From Enteractinococcus helveticum (GTDB taxonomy: Bacteria > Actinomycetota > Actinomycetes > Actinomycetales > Micrococcaceae): 61,148 bases of DNA. The notes under the pieces were generated by a model, which did no database searches, was not told the origin of the DNA, and worked only from the letters and a program-made list of their open reading frames with translations. Location of the stretch: positions 1 through 61,148 of the forward strand of contig NZ_LXEY01000117.1 in assembly GCF_001657475.1 (NCBI RefSeq). The letters are read 5' to 3'. The first letter of the stretch is position 1; each line of letters starts with the position of its first letter. The translations under genes were made by a program, and so were the position numbers. Of the stretch, positions 37,251 to 45,669 are shown one piece after another.

Positions 37251-39005
37251 ATGCCACACATGTCATCGAATGCTCGTGACTGCGACGTCCTGGTCGTTGG
37301 ATCAGGCATTGCAGGACTCTCGACGGCCATTGCAGCTGCCTACCGCGGGCTGCGCGTGATCGTTGCCGAACAAAACCCATACTTCGGGGGAACGACTGCT
37401 ATTTCTGCTGGCTGGGCCTGGGTGCCAGGCAATCCGGCTGGCCAGAAAGCCGGCGACACCAAAGAGGAAGTGAAGACATACCTAAAAGCGCTGGCCCCGG
37501 ACAACTTCAACGAAGAACGCATAGATGTGTTCTTAGATACTGTGCCCGAGACGATCAAGTTCTTCGAACACAACACTGAGGTCAACTTCGTCTACCCCGA
37601 GAAAGCGCCGGACTACCAAATGGATCTGCCTGGTGCTCGCATCGGTGGTCGGGCCATCCTGCCAGGAGATGCTGATGCGCGCATGCTGGGTAAACGCCGC
37701 AAAGAGCTACAACCGTACCTGAGCTCTTATACGGTATTTGGTTACATGCCACAGGTTGGCGATGATCTGACCCAATTCCTCTACGCTAACCGTTCGCTGA
37801 AATCCTTCGCTTATGCTGGCACCAAACTCACCAGAACCTGGTTTGATCAACTTACGAAAGGTCAACCGGTTAAACGTACCAACGGGTCAGCGTTGATCAC
37901 TCGCATGGTGAAATCTGCGCTGGATGCCGGTGTTCAGATTTGGACGTCAACCCCTGTCGAATCTCTCATGCAGGACGACGACGGCGCGATCACTGGAGCT
38001 GTCCTGGGCGGTGGCCGTCATAGTGGTGTCGTTAACGCGCGCCACGGCGTGGTTCTGGCCGGTGGGGGATTCACCGGTAACGCTACGCTGCGCCGAAAAT
38101 ACTTTGACCACGACTCAGAAGGTAATAACCACATCACCCCCACGGTGGGACACAACGGCTCCAGTGCCGTGCTGGCCATGAAGGCGGGAGGCCAGATCAG
38201 TAACGATGTGTTCACCCCGGGTTCATGGGCGCCTGTGACTGAATTTAGGCAACTCAGCGACGACCGACAGCGCTTATTCCCTCATCTACGACAAATTGGT
38301 TTGCCGGGTATGATCACGGTGGATCGTTATGGGAAACGCTTTGGGAATGAAGCACTGAGTTACCATGATTTTGGCCGCCAACTGTTGGAACATGACAAAA
38401 ACGAATCCGATACCTATGCCTGGATCATTGCGGACGAAAAATGTATGGACACCTATGGGATCGGGTACGCAAAACCTTGGCCAATTCCACGACAATACTT
38501 CCACGACACAGGTTTTCTTATCAAAGCCACCACGCTGCGAGAGCTAGCCGAAAAAATCGGAGCAGATCCCGCAACCTTAGAATCCACGGTGGAGCGATTC
38601 AACGGCTTTGCACGCACGGGTGAGGACGAGGACTTTGGACGTGGTTCCACGGCATACAACCATTTCCGCGGCGACCCGTTACACAAACCAAATCCGAACC
38701 TGGCCGAGTTGAAAAAAGCTCCGTACTACGCGGTGCGAATCAAAATGGGTGATCTTGGGTCTTTCGCCGGGCTTGACGTCGATAATGGTGCCTCCGTGCT
38801 GGATGGTGCTGGTCAACAGATTCCCGGACTCTATGCCGTGGGCGCCGCTGCCGTGTCAGTCTTTGGTGGCGGGTACCCAGGCTATGGTTCGCATATCGGC
38901 CCGGCGATGGTATTCGGTTACCGCCTCGGTCGAGATATTGGACAACAGGATGTCCCCGAGGGAGCTGTTCACAACGCCAACTCGGTCACCCCAGCTCGCG
39001 TGTAG
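37251..39005 (+). CDS. FAD-dependent dehydrogenase/desaturase, KstD-like (flavoprotein E)
   Basis: This 584-residue flavoprotein has VVGSGIAGLSTA, FGGTTAISAGWAW, then PYYAVRIKMGDLGSFAG with the conserved tyrosine pair, GLYAVGAA and YPGYGSHIG. The GLYAVGAA stretch departs from the usual GLYAAGN, replacing the FAD-contact asparagine. With flavoprotein B it shares the FAG variant instead of SGG, so B and E may form a subgroup distinct from C and D. ATG 37251 has GAAAGG upstream. It is the last gene of its operon and is followed by a strong hairpin. Confidence 0.85.
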   Translation: MPHMSSNARDCDVLVVGSGIAGLSTAIAAAYRGLRVIVAEQNPYFGGTTAISAGWAWVPGNPAGQKAGDTKEEVKTYLKALAPDNFNEERIDVFLDTVPETIKFFEHNTEVNFVYPEKAPDYQMDLPGARIGGRAILPGDADARMLGKRRKELQPYLSSYTVFGYMPQVGDDLTQFLYANRSLKSFAYAGTKLTRTWFDQLTKGQPVKRTNGSALITRMVKSALDAGVQIWTSTPVESLMQDDDGAITGAVLGGGRHSGVVNARHGVVLAGGGFTGNATLRRKYFDHDSEGNNHITPTVGHNGSSAVLAMKAGGQISNDVFTPGSWAPVTEFRQLSDDRQRLFPHLRQIGLPGMITVDRYGKRFGNEALSYHDFGRQLLEHDKNESDTYAWIIADEKCMDTYGIGYAKPWPIPRQYFHDTGFLIKATTLRELAEKIGADPATLESTVERFNGFARTGEDEDFGRGSTAYNHFRGDPLHKPNPNLAELKKAPYYAVRIKMGDLGSFAGLDVDNGASVLDGAGQQIPGLYAVGAAAVSVFGGGYPGYGSHIGPAMVFGYRLGRDIGQQDVPEGAVHNANSVTPARV

Positions 39006-39338
39006 ATCCCTCGCACGACGTCTGCAATCCGAACAGCGACTGCTTCAGAAGCCATCCCAAGAGTAGGCGTTTGATCGGATCGCACAGACGGCGGAGGAAT
39101 GTATAAGAGTCCGTTAGGCAGCGGCCGCTATTGCGGTCCGCTGCCTAACGGTTACCTGAAGGAACCGTGGTTGGAAAGTAGCTCGCTGAATTTCAGGTGG
39201 CCCTAGGCCAATAATTGGCAAGGCTCGAATCGATCGGCTGGGCGTTTCGCGCTTGAGAGGTTGGCACACCGGGAGCGAGTCGTGACCTATGTCAGCTGAC
39301 CCAAGGGGAGTAGACGCCAGAGGCTTGCTGTATCACCG
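39006..39338. other. Gene-free stretch after the catabolic island, with strong hairpin
   Basis: CCGTTAGGCAGCGG (39111-39124) and CCGCTGCCTAACGG (39138-39151) form a perfect 14-bp stem whose loop contains a small CCGC/GCGG hairpin. It lies about 105 bp after flavoprotein E and is a likely rho-independent-type terminator, though only a weak T-rich tail follows. No coding signal was seen in the rest. Confidence 0.6.
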
Positions 39339-39545
39339 ATGCGCGCGCTGATCACACCGTTTGTGGTGTTGTTCATCGTCGTCGTGGGGAGGTATGTTTC
39401 AGGTGGGAGCATTGGTGATAACTAGTCGGTGCTGGCTGCCCTGGCCAACACTGATGATCGGTGCGGTGTGGGGTGACCACAGTTCATCGATTTCGGACAC
39501 CACGATTCTGTCGAGTACTGGTGCCGCCTGTTCGATCCCAACTAT
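39339..39545 (+). pseudogene. Decayed NhaC-family antiporter fragment
   Basis: The bases match two separate parts of the intact NhaC gene at 57658-59253. The first part, starting ATGCGCGCGCTGATC, encodes MRALITPFVVLF and VLAALANTD-like residues (intact: MRALIMPFVVLF, ILAALENTD). It then jumps to IGAVWGDHSSSISDTTILSS (intact: AGAVWGDHSSPISDTTILSS), so about 140 codons are missing inside. Frameshifts and a stop also break it. It is a second, degraded copy of that antiporter. The matching decayed amidohydrolase lies 1.8 kb to the right. Confidence 0.85.
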
Positions 39546-39677
39546 CGAAGACAGATCGATTCTGGCTGCCCAACCTTCGCAAGGGTAGCCGCAAGGCGCG
39601 AGGTCTTGGGAATTGGTGGACTCATACACAGCTCGATGAATGACAAGGAACTCCACTAAGCTAGCGAAGTAACAGCT

Positions 39678-39810
39678 CAGCCCGCCCGTTTCATCTGGTG
39701 CGGGCTGGATCTCTTTTGACGGGATTCGATAGCTGAGGAGGAGTCGGCACACTGGCGCACTCGTCGGATTTTCGAGTCCTACCCTGAATTAGGATCGTGC
39801 GTGACTGATG
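39678..39810 (-). pseudogene. Remnant of the 51-residue protein gene with its hairpin
   Basis: On the minus strand, codons reading RTILIQGRTRKSD match GTILIQDKSDRSS of the intact small gene at 49396-49551. Downstream is a 30-nt hairpin, CAGCCCGC (39678-39685) with GCGGGCTG (39700-39707), homologous to the hairpin after the intact gene and of equal length. One stem pair has changed from T-A to C-G, keeping pairing. The N-terminal half and start are missing. Confidence 0.6.
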
Positions 39811-39827
39811 AAGCCCCCCGCAGTTTT

Positions 39828-39942
39828 ATAAAGTGGCGACCAAGATAGTTCTAAATTGACGAGTGAATAGCCTTTAAACTGACGACTGGAACCTTTCTAA
39901 ACTGACGACTAATGTGGTTCTAAATTGACGACTAGTTGTAAT
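39828..39942 (+). repeat. Five 23-bp tandem repeats upstream of the DUF4143 gene
   Basis: Units start at 39828, 39851, 39874, 39897 and 39920, an exact 23-bp period. Each begins with a core close to CTAAAYTGACGACT (variants ATAAAGTGGCGACC, CTAAATTGACGAGT, TTAAACTGACGACT, CTAAACTGACGACT, CTAAATTGACGACT), followed by a variable 9-bp spacer. They end about 20 bp before the DUF4143 start. The pattern suggests a cooperative protein-binding array, perhaps an autoregulatory operator. Confidence 0.85.
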
Positions 39943-39962
39943 TATTGCGAAGCGAGTGCTGG

Positions 39963-41207
39963 ATGTCTGGGTTCGAGTATGTGACGAGAATTGTTGATGC
40001 TGAGTTGTCTGCTGCACTGAAGAGGGCCGGGGCGGTGCTGATTGAAGGCCCACGAGCGTGCGGGAAAACTGAGACAGCACTCCAAGTTGCCAACAGTATT
40101 GTCAGGATTGATCGGGAGCCGGGCTTCATAGATCTATTAGGAATCGATCCTCAGTTGGCGTTGCAAGGTGACGTGCCACGACTCTTTGACGAATGGCAGC
40201 TTGCACCACGACTCTGGAACATCGTGCGTGGAGAGGTCGATGCCAGAAGGCAAAAGGGACAATTTATTCTGACCGGCTCTATGGCACCGACCTCGGATGC
40301 GAAGCGCCACACAGGAGCAGGCCGATTTGCGCGACTTAAAATGCGCACGATGACGCTGTCAGAAACTGGTCACTCTACAAACGAGACTTCTTTTGCGAAC
40401 TTGCTCGCTGGGAATCCTCCGAGATCTACCGACCCGGGGTTCTCATACCGGGATCTTGTTACCCGGGTGGTCGTTGGCGGTTGGCCTGGTTTTCAAGATC
40501 TAGATGCCTCGCAAGCTAGCTTGAATCTGCGGGATTATTTAGACACCGTGGCCGAAGTCGACCTGCAAGAGGTTGATAGTGTGCAACGGGACCCGGTGCG
40601 AGTTCGGCGGCTCTTATCGGCGCTAGCTCGTTCTACCGCAAGTGAAGTGACGCTTGCGACCCTGGCCAAAGATGAAACGTCTTTGTCGCGTGATACCGTA
40701 CGGGACTATTTGGCTGCGTTGCAACGCATATTCATTATCGAAGATCAGCCCGCGTGGTCGACCCACTTACGCTCGTCCGCGACCCTGCGCCAGGAACCAA
40801 AACGTCATTTCGTGGACCCATCCTTAGCAGTTGCTGCTCTTGGTGCCTCCGAAGATGCACTCTTAAAAGATCCGCGTTTCACCGGGCAGCTCTTTGAATC
40901 GCTGGTCGTCCAACAGCTGAGAGTCTTTTCCCAAGCAACAAGTGGCACTGTGAGCCACGCACGAGACTCTCAGGGCCGAGAACTTGACGCCGTGGTGACA
41001 CTGCCCGATGGTAGCTGGTCGGCTTTTGAAATCAAACTGGGCAACGATCCTGCTGTCATCGATGCTGCAGCAGCGGGATTGCTGAAGTTTGCAGATCAGG
41101 TTGCGGACAACCAGCCAACGTCCCTGACGGTGGTGGTTTCTTCCGGACCCTCGTATCGCCGAGTTGATGGAGTCAATGTCGTTGCCATCGGAACCCTCGG
41201 ACCCTGA
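39963..41207 (+). CDS. DUF4143 AAA ATPase-like protein
   Basis: This roughly 414-residue protein has an N-terminal ATPase domain with Walker A IEGPRACGKTE (about residues 28-38), Walker B-like LFDEWQL and FILTGS. A C-terminal DUF4143 domain with a PD-(D/E)xK-like stretch, ELDAVV then SAFEIKLG, follows. ATG 39963 is preferred over 39945 as homologs begin near YVTRIVDAEL. Proteins of this kind are common, often single, accessory genes with unknown function. It is preceded by a 23-bp repeat array and inserted between two halves of a decayed locus, which points to mobility or a selfish role. Confidence 0.85.
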   Translation: MSGFEYVTRIVDAELSAALKRAGAVLIEGPRACGKTETALQVANSIVRIDREPGFIDLLGIDPQLALQGDVPRLFDEWQLAPRLWNIVRGEVDARRQKGQFILTGSMAPTSDAKRHTGAGRFARLKMRTMTLSETGHSTNETSFANLLAGNPPRSTDPGFSYRDLVTRVVVGGWPGFQDLDASQASLNLRDYLDTVAEVDLQEVDSVQRDPVRVRRLLSALARSTASEVTLATLAKDETSLSRDTVRDYLAALQRIFIIEDQPAWSTHLRSSATLRQEPKRHFVDPSLAVAALGASEDALLKDPRFTGQLFESLVVQQLRVFSQATSGTVSHARDSQGRELDAVVTLPDGSWSAFEIKLGNDPAVIDAAAAGLLKFADQVADNQPTSLTVVVSSGPSYRRVDGVNVVAIGTLGP

Positions 41208-41302
41208 TGCTCGAACCACACAGCACTACCTCCGGACTGTCAGTTGCGATTGCGGCACCATGTGTGGGTTGTGAACCATACGCGGCTGCGGCGCTGTCGT
41301 CG

Positions 41303-41812
41303 TTATTTACCCCAGTAAAGAGCCATTGGGTTGTCGACGAGTTGACGTTGCATGTCGGATTCGTCGGGGGCTATCTGAGTCAGGTAGTTGAGCAGGACGG
41401 CGTCGTCTGGCCGGCCCAGGTGATCAATGATCAGTGGGACATCCAGGTTGGCGAGGAAGTCTGCGAGGTCGGGGAGATCTGGCGACTCAAAGTACACCAC
41501 AATGTGCCAACCGAGCTCACGAATCTTTGCGGCAACGAGCTCGACCTCTTCCAGGGACTGGTTTTCGACAAGCCGCTTGACGAAGTTGAACCGCACTCCG
41601 CGAACGCCACGGTGATGCATGTCTGCGAGTTCGCTCTGGCTAACGTCACTACCGATGGCGACGACGCCGCGGGCGGTTTCCCCGAAATAGTCCAGTGCAT
41701 GAAGTAGCGCTGTGTTATCGCGGCCATGGCACGACGCCTGAACAATAACGTTTCGCGCAATATCAAGATCGTTGCGCAGATGTTCTTGAATATTTGCAGT
41801 ACTGGGGGCCAC
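41303..41812 (-). pseudogene. Decayed amidohydrolase (copy of 59292-60254)
   Basis: The 169 codons match the intact amidohydrolase very closely (RNVIVQASCHGRDN, GVRGVRFNFVKRLVE, NPMALYWGK), but lack the N-terminal 75 residues, including the DAHCHVFG metal site. They also lack 82 internal residues: HLGRPD joins directly to DAVLLNYL. The missing block contains GTDWPHPN with the catalytic aspartate, so the product cannot be active. In the intact gene both deletion ends carry CCAGAC, consistent with deletion between short direct repeats. It faces the decayed NhaC fragment as in the intact locus. Confidence 0.85.
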
Positions 41813-42011
41813 TCATGGTGCGAATGAGAGCCACCGGCTGATGTGGCCTGTGGGTTTGTTCAGAGCCACTTGTAGCTTAAGCTCCGAGTGGTCGCGGAAG
41901 TAGTTAGGTCGAACACCACGCGACCTTCTTGGGACTATTATCGCACTGACGGTCAAGATTTCGTATGGCGTCGAAGTCGAAGGAGTGGTTTTCACCCAGA
42001 CAGACTGCGTC

Positions 42012-42929
42012 CTAGTTGAGGTCGTTTTCCTCAAGCCAATCGGCTGCAATTTCTGTCGGCTCTTGAACGTCCTCACCAGAGTTCAAGGCATTCATTTCCA
42101 TCAGAGTCTCCGTGGTCAACGCTGCGGAAATCTGATTCAGGGTCTCGACCACCTGGTCATCCATCGCCTCAGTCCGAATGACCGGCACAATGTATTGCGC
42201 GGCGATCATCTCGTCTGGGTCTTCTAGGGTCACGAGGCTGTGTTCTTCGATGGCCGGGGTTGTGGTGTAAATGTCGGCGACGTCAACGGTGCCGTCAAGC
42301 AGTGCCTGTACTGTCGCGGGTCCGCCGCCGTCGCTGATGGCGGTGAAGTCAACGTTGGTGACGCCGTAAATCTCGGCCATTCCTGGCAGACCATAGGAGC
42401 GTTCGGCGAACTCTGGATTGGCGGCCAGCCGCACTTGCTCTAATGCAGCCAGATCACCAATGGACTCCAGGTCGTGTTCTGCCGCGAACTCTGGCGTGAC
42501 ATTGAGCGAGTCTTTGTTCTCGGCGGGGGCTGGAGTCAAGATCTCTAATCCCTCCGGAAGAGTCTGTTGTAGCTCAGCTTCAATGTCTTCGGCGGAAGTG
42601 GCAGTGGTTTCCGGGTCTAGGTAGGTCAACAGGTTCCCGGTGTAATCGGGCATCAGGTCGATTTCGGCATTCTCCAGGGCAGGTAGGTACACCTCCCGCG
42701 CACCGATCTGGAAGTTACGGTCGACTTCCACGCCGTCGGCTTCTAGAGCTTGTGCGTAGATCTCGGCAATGATCTCACTTTCGGGGAAGTTTGCCGAGCC
42801 AATGCTGACAGACTCGACGGCACCTGCTGCTTGGTCGCCGTTATCCACCTGGTCGGTGGTGTTGGGATCGCTGCAGGCGGTCAAGAGGAGCAATGCTGCG
42901 CCCAGGGTCATGAGTCGGCGGCTGATCAT
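42012..42929 (-). CDS. OpuC/ProX-type osmoprotectant-binding lipoprotein
   Basis: This roughly 305-residue substrate-binding protein has a lipoprotein signal peptide (MISRRLMTLGAALLLL, lipobox LTAC, Cys19) and an OpuAC-type binding domain (VSIGSANFPESEII, LMPDYTGNLLTYL). ATG 42929 with AAGGAG is chosen over an earlier in-frame codon inside the permease gene. It captures glycine betaine, choline or carnitine outside the membrane for the ABC transporter. It is the last gene of a four-gene operon. Ligand is inferred from family. Confidence 0.87.
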   Translation of the reverse strand: MISRRLMTLGAALLLLTACSDPNTTDQVDNGDQAAGAVESVSIGSANFPESEIIAEIYAQALEADGVEVDRNFQIGAREVYLPALENAEIDLMPDYTGNLLTYLDPETTATSAEDIEAELQQTLPEGLEILTPAPAENKDSLNVTPEFAAEHDLESIGDLAALEQVRLAANPEFAERSYGLPGMAEIYGVTNVDFTAISDGGGPATVQALLDGTVDVADIYTTTPAIEEHSLVTLEDPDEMIAAQYIVPVIRTEAMDDQVVETLNQISAALTTETLMEMNALNSGEDVQEPTEIAADWLEENDLN

Positions 42930-43659
42930 GGGTTGTTCTCCTTGGTAGATGTGCTGATGGACTCTGTGAGGGGACTCGGGAGGTAGCGAAGGTCTCCGCT
43001 GCAGGGTTGGCAAGCCTGGCGCTCAAGCGTTGGGCTGCGGCAAACATTAGGTCGAGCATGAGCGCGAGCACGACGACCAGGATCGCTCCTGCCAGGACGC
43101 GCGGAGTGTCTCTGACCGCTAATCCGTCGATTATATAGCGGCCCAGGCCCCCGGCGCCGATGAAGGCGGCTACTGTCGCCGTGGCAGTAACTTGCAGCAC
43201 CGAGGAGCGCAGTCCACCTAGGATGACGGGCATGGCAAGCGGCAGCTCCACCCGGAGAATAATTTGCGTTTCGGTCATGCCCAAAGCTCGGGAAGCACCG
43301 ACTGCATTGGCATGCACCGATTCTAGACCGGAGTACATACCGGCCAACAGGGGTGGGACGCACAGGACCGCTAAGGCGATGACCGAAACGCCTACCCCGA
43401 TGCCAAGCCACAGCGCCAACAGTGTAAGCAGGCCCAGGATCGGTAGTGCACGCATCGCTCCAGTGGTCAGCACTGCTAGGTTGCGCCATCGACCGATGTG
43501 ACCGATGAAGATGCCAAGAGGTATCGCCACGACGGCAGCTGCTGCAGTGGCGAGCAACGTGTAACCCAGATGCTCGACAACGCGCCACGGGATGCTCACG
43601 TCTCCGGTCCACTGGGCCGGATCACTAAACCAGGCCAGCGTCTCTTCCAACAGACTCAT
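42841..43659 (-). CDS. ABC transporter permease (OpuCB/D type) with odd C-terminus
   Basis: This 272-residue inner-membrane permease has about five to six membrane segments and the cytoplasmic coupling loop EIRASRALGMTE-like sequence (GASRALGMTETQIILRVELPLA). Family members are usually 210-240 residues. Here a proline/arginine-rich tail of about 40 residues runs 89 bp into the binding-protein gene. A frameshift near the 3' end, real or from sequencing, would explain this. Its ATG overlaps the other permease (ATGA). With the second permease it forms the membrane channel. Confidence 0.82.
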   Translation of the reverse strand: MSLLEETLAWFSDPAQWTGDVSIPWRVVEHLGYTLLATAAAAVVAIPLGIFIGHIGRWRNLAVLTTGAMRALPILGLLTLLALWLGIGVGVSVIALAVLCVPPLLAGMYSGLESVHANAVGASRALGMTETQIILRVELPLAMPVILGGLRSSVLQVTATATVAAFIGAGGLGRYIIDGLAVRDTPRVLAGAILVVVLALMLDLMFAAAQRLSARLANPAAETFATSRVPSQSPSAHLPRRTTHDQPPTHDPGRSIAPLDRLQRSQHHRPGG

Positions 43660-44330
43660 GCATCACCTGCGCGCAGAGTAGATTGCCAGGGCATCAACAG
43701 GTTTCCGGCCAGCATGAGGACCACATCGAAAAGCAGCGCCAGGGCCACCGTCAGGACCACCCCGGTGATGATTTCTGTGGGGAAGTTGCGATTGAACCCG
43801 TTTGTGAACAACGAGCCGAGGTTCTGCACGCCAATCAGTGCACCGATGCTCAACAGGCTAACGGTGCTCACTGAGACCACGCGCAGTGTGGCCAAGATGA
43901 CTGGTCCAGCAAGCGGCAGGGTGACGTATAAGCCCAATTGAAATTTATTGAAGCCGCACGCGACCGAAGAGTCGAGCACGCTTTCCGGCACAGCGTGCAG
44001 CGCATCCACCACACCCCGGACCATGATGGCGAAGGCATAAATCACCAGCGCCACCAGCACATTGATGGGATTGAGCCATCCCAAGCCCAAGACGGTTGGC
44101 AAGATGACAAACAGCGGCAGCGACGGGATGGTGTAGAGCAAGCTGCTCACACTGACGATGACACCGCTTACCTGCCGCGCACCCTGCCGACGAGTATTCC
44201 GCAACGCATAAGCAGCCCAACCCACAGGTAGGGCCAGGGCAAAGCCCAGCCCGATCGCCACCGCGCTGATCCAGGTGTGCTGCCAGAGCAAGTCCAAAAG
44301 CCGTTCGGAGTTGGCAAGCGCCCAGTTCAC
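43656..44330 (-). CDS. ABC transporter permease (OpuC type)
   Basis: This 224-residue membrane protein has about six hydrophobic segments and the standard length. The coupling motif appears as SVACGFNKFQLGLYVTLPLA. It pairs with the neighbouring permease in an osmoprotectant importer. Its ATG overlaps the ATPase gene's stop by 4 bp and its stop overlaps the next permease, showing tight co-expression. The start at 44330 is fixed by these overlaps. Confidence 0.87.
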   Translation of the reverse strand: MNWALANSERLLDLLWQHTWISAVAIGLGFALALPVGWAAYALRNTRRQGARQVSGVIVSVSSLLYTIPSLPLFVILPTVLGLGWLNPINVLVALVIYAFAIMVRGVVDALHAVPESVLDSSVACGFNKFQLGLYVTLPLAGPVILATLRVVSVSTVSLLSIGALIGVQNLGSLFTNGFNRNFPTEIITGVVLTVALALLFDVVLMLAGNLLMPWQSTLRAGDA

Positions 44331-45136
44331 TCTAGAACTCCCATGGGGCGGCCGTGCTGATCGACAATGATCAGCCGACCCTGGAGCTCCTGCACCTGAA
44401 GAGTGCGGCCACCACGTTGCAGGCCAATAAATTCCTCAACAAATTCGTCGGCAGGTTCGGCCAGGAGATCGGTTGGGGACCCAACCTGAGCGACTGTTCC
44501 ACCCGTCTTGAGCACGACCACCTGGTCGCCCATAGCAAAAGCCTCTGCTATATCGTGGGTTACGAAGACGATGGTCTTCTTTAATTTTTCCTGGAGTCGC
44601 AGCATTTCGTCCTGCAGTTCGGCACGCACGATGGGGTCCACTGCACTGAACGGCTCATCCATCAGTAAGATATTCGGGTCGTTGACTAGCGCCCTGGCGA
44701 CTCCCACACGCTGCTGTTGCCCACCGGAAAGTTGACTCGGGTATCTCCGATGCATCGACTCATCCAACCCCACGGTCGCTAACATTTGGGCCGAACGCTG
44801 TCTGGCGTCCGCCTTTGCCACGCCGTTGAGTCTCAGCGGCGTGGACACGTTATCAATCACTCGACGATGTGGCAGCAGACCAGCATGCTGCATGACATGG
44901 CCAATGCTGCGGCGTAGCTGCACCGGGTTGCGGTCGGAAATATCGACGTCGTCGATGAGGATCTGGCCTTCGGTCAGGTCTACCATGCGGTTGATACTTC
45001 GCAACAGCGTGGTTTTACCGCAGCCGGAAGGACCAACGAACACGGTAGTGGTGTGGGAGGGGATCGTCAGAGAAAAATCTGACACCGCACGAGTCCCATC
45101 CGCGAATTGCTTGCCAACCGAGCGGAACTCAATCAT
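44327..45136 (-). CDS. ABC transporter ATP-binding protein (OpuCA/ProV type)
   Basis: This 269-residue ATPase has Walker A GPSGCGKTT, signature LSGGQQQRVGVARAL and Walker B ILLMDEPF. Its C-terminal extension is only a fragment of a CBS region, as OpuCA proteins normally carry two CBS domains, so regulation by ionic strength may be reduced. It powers uptake of betaine-like osmoprotectants. It is the first gene of the four-gene operon; no promoter was confidently identified in the 530-bp upstream gap. Confidence 0.87.
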   Translation of the reverse strand: MIEFRSVGKQFADGTRAVSDFSLTIPSHTTTVFVGPSGCGKTTLLRSINRMVDLTEGQILIDDVDISDRNPVQLRRSIGHVMQHAGLLPHRRVIDNVSTPLRLNGVAKADARQRSAQMLATVGLDESMHRRYPSQLSGGQQQRVGVARALVNDPNILLMDEPFSAVDPIVRAELQDEMLRLQEKLKKTIVFVTHDIAEAFAMGDQVVVLKTGGTVAQVGSPTDLLAEPADEFVEEFIGLQRGGRTLQVQELQGRLIIVDQHGRPMGVLE

Positions 45137-45669
45137 GGATCTCCTGACCGTGCATTGTCATCTAAAACTGGTCCTCAGCGGTAGGTGACCGACCTCGAGG
45201 CGATGTCACGGGTGCTGCGTGCAGACCAGTCGTCCTCACGTACTTTACCGGGGGAATCGCTTGAGGCAATGAGTTGACTACCCTCCGGCACGTGACCTCG
45301 ATGGAACGCTACACTGGTTACACAGAATCAACTTGCAAGATTTGAATCTGCCCAGACTGCTGAAGATCGTCGTCTCTCCAGTCGTAACTTCGCTAGGTTG
45401 TGTCTGCCAGGGGATCAGCGCTGATACCCCATTGCACGTCGATTGGGCTACATCCTCACCATATTTGCTGGACGCACGTACCCTCTGCCAACCTGAGAGC
45501 AGCATATTGCAAGATGGCTCGATGTGCCTCGAGCAGGAACGGGTCTCTATCCCACTCGCTCGCCTAAACACCGGAATGGAACTAACCTATTCAATAGAGC
45601 TGTTTCGTATTGTTGCAGTCATTCCGCCGTGTTACAGAGACCGCGCCATTGGCGCCGGAAGGGGACTAG
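45137..45669. other. Gene-free divergent intergenic region
   Basis: These 533 bp separate the leftward OpuC operon from the rightward AbgT gene. Open frames exist on both strands here but lack family motifs or good start sites. No clear hairpin was found. The region must hold both promoters and may contain remnants of lost genes. Confidence 0.4.

Noticed and set aside
39828..39942. CRISPR-like array
   Set aside because: The period is only 23 bp, the variable part 9 bp, the cores differ from each other and no cas gene is present. It fits an operator or iteron array better.
41813..42011. Possible gene fragment after the osmoprotectant-binding gene
   Set aside because: A short open stretch reads protein-like in two different frames, but no family could be named and no start exists.
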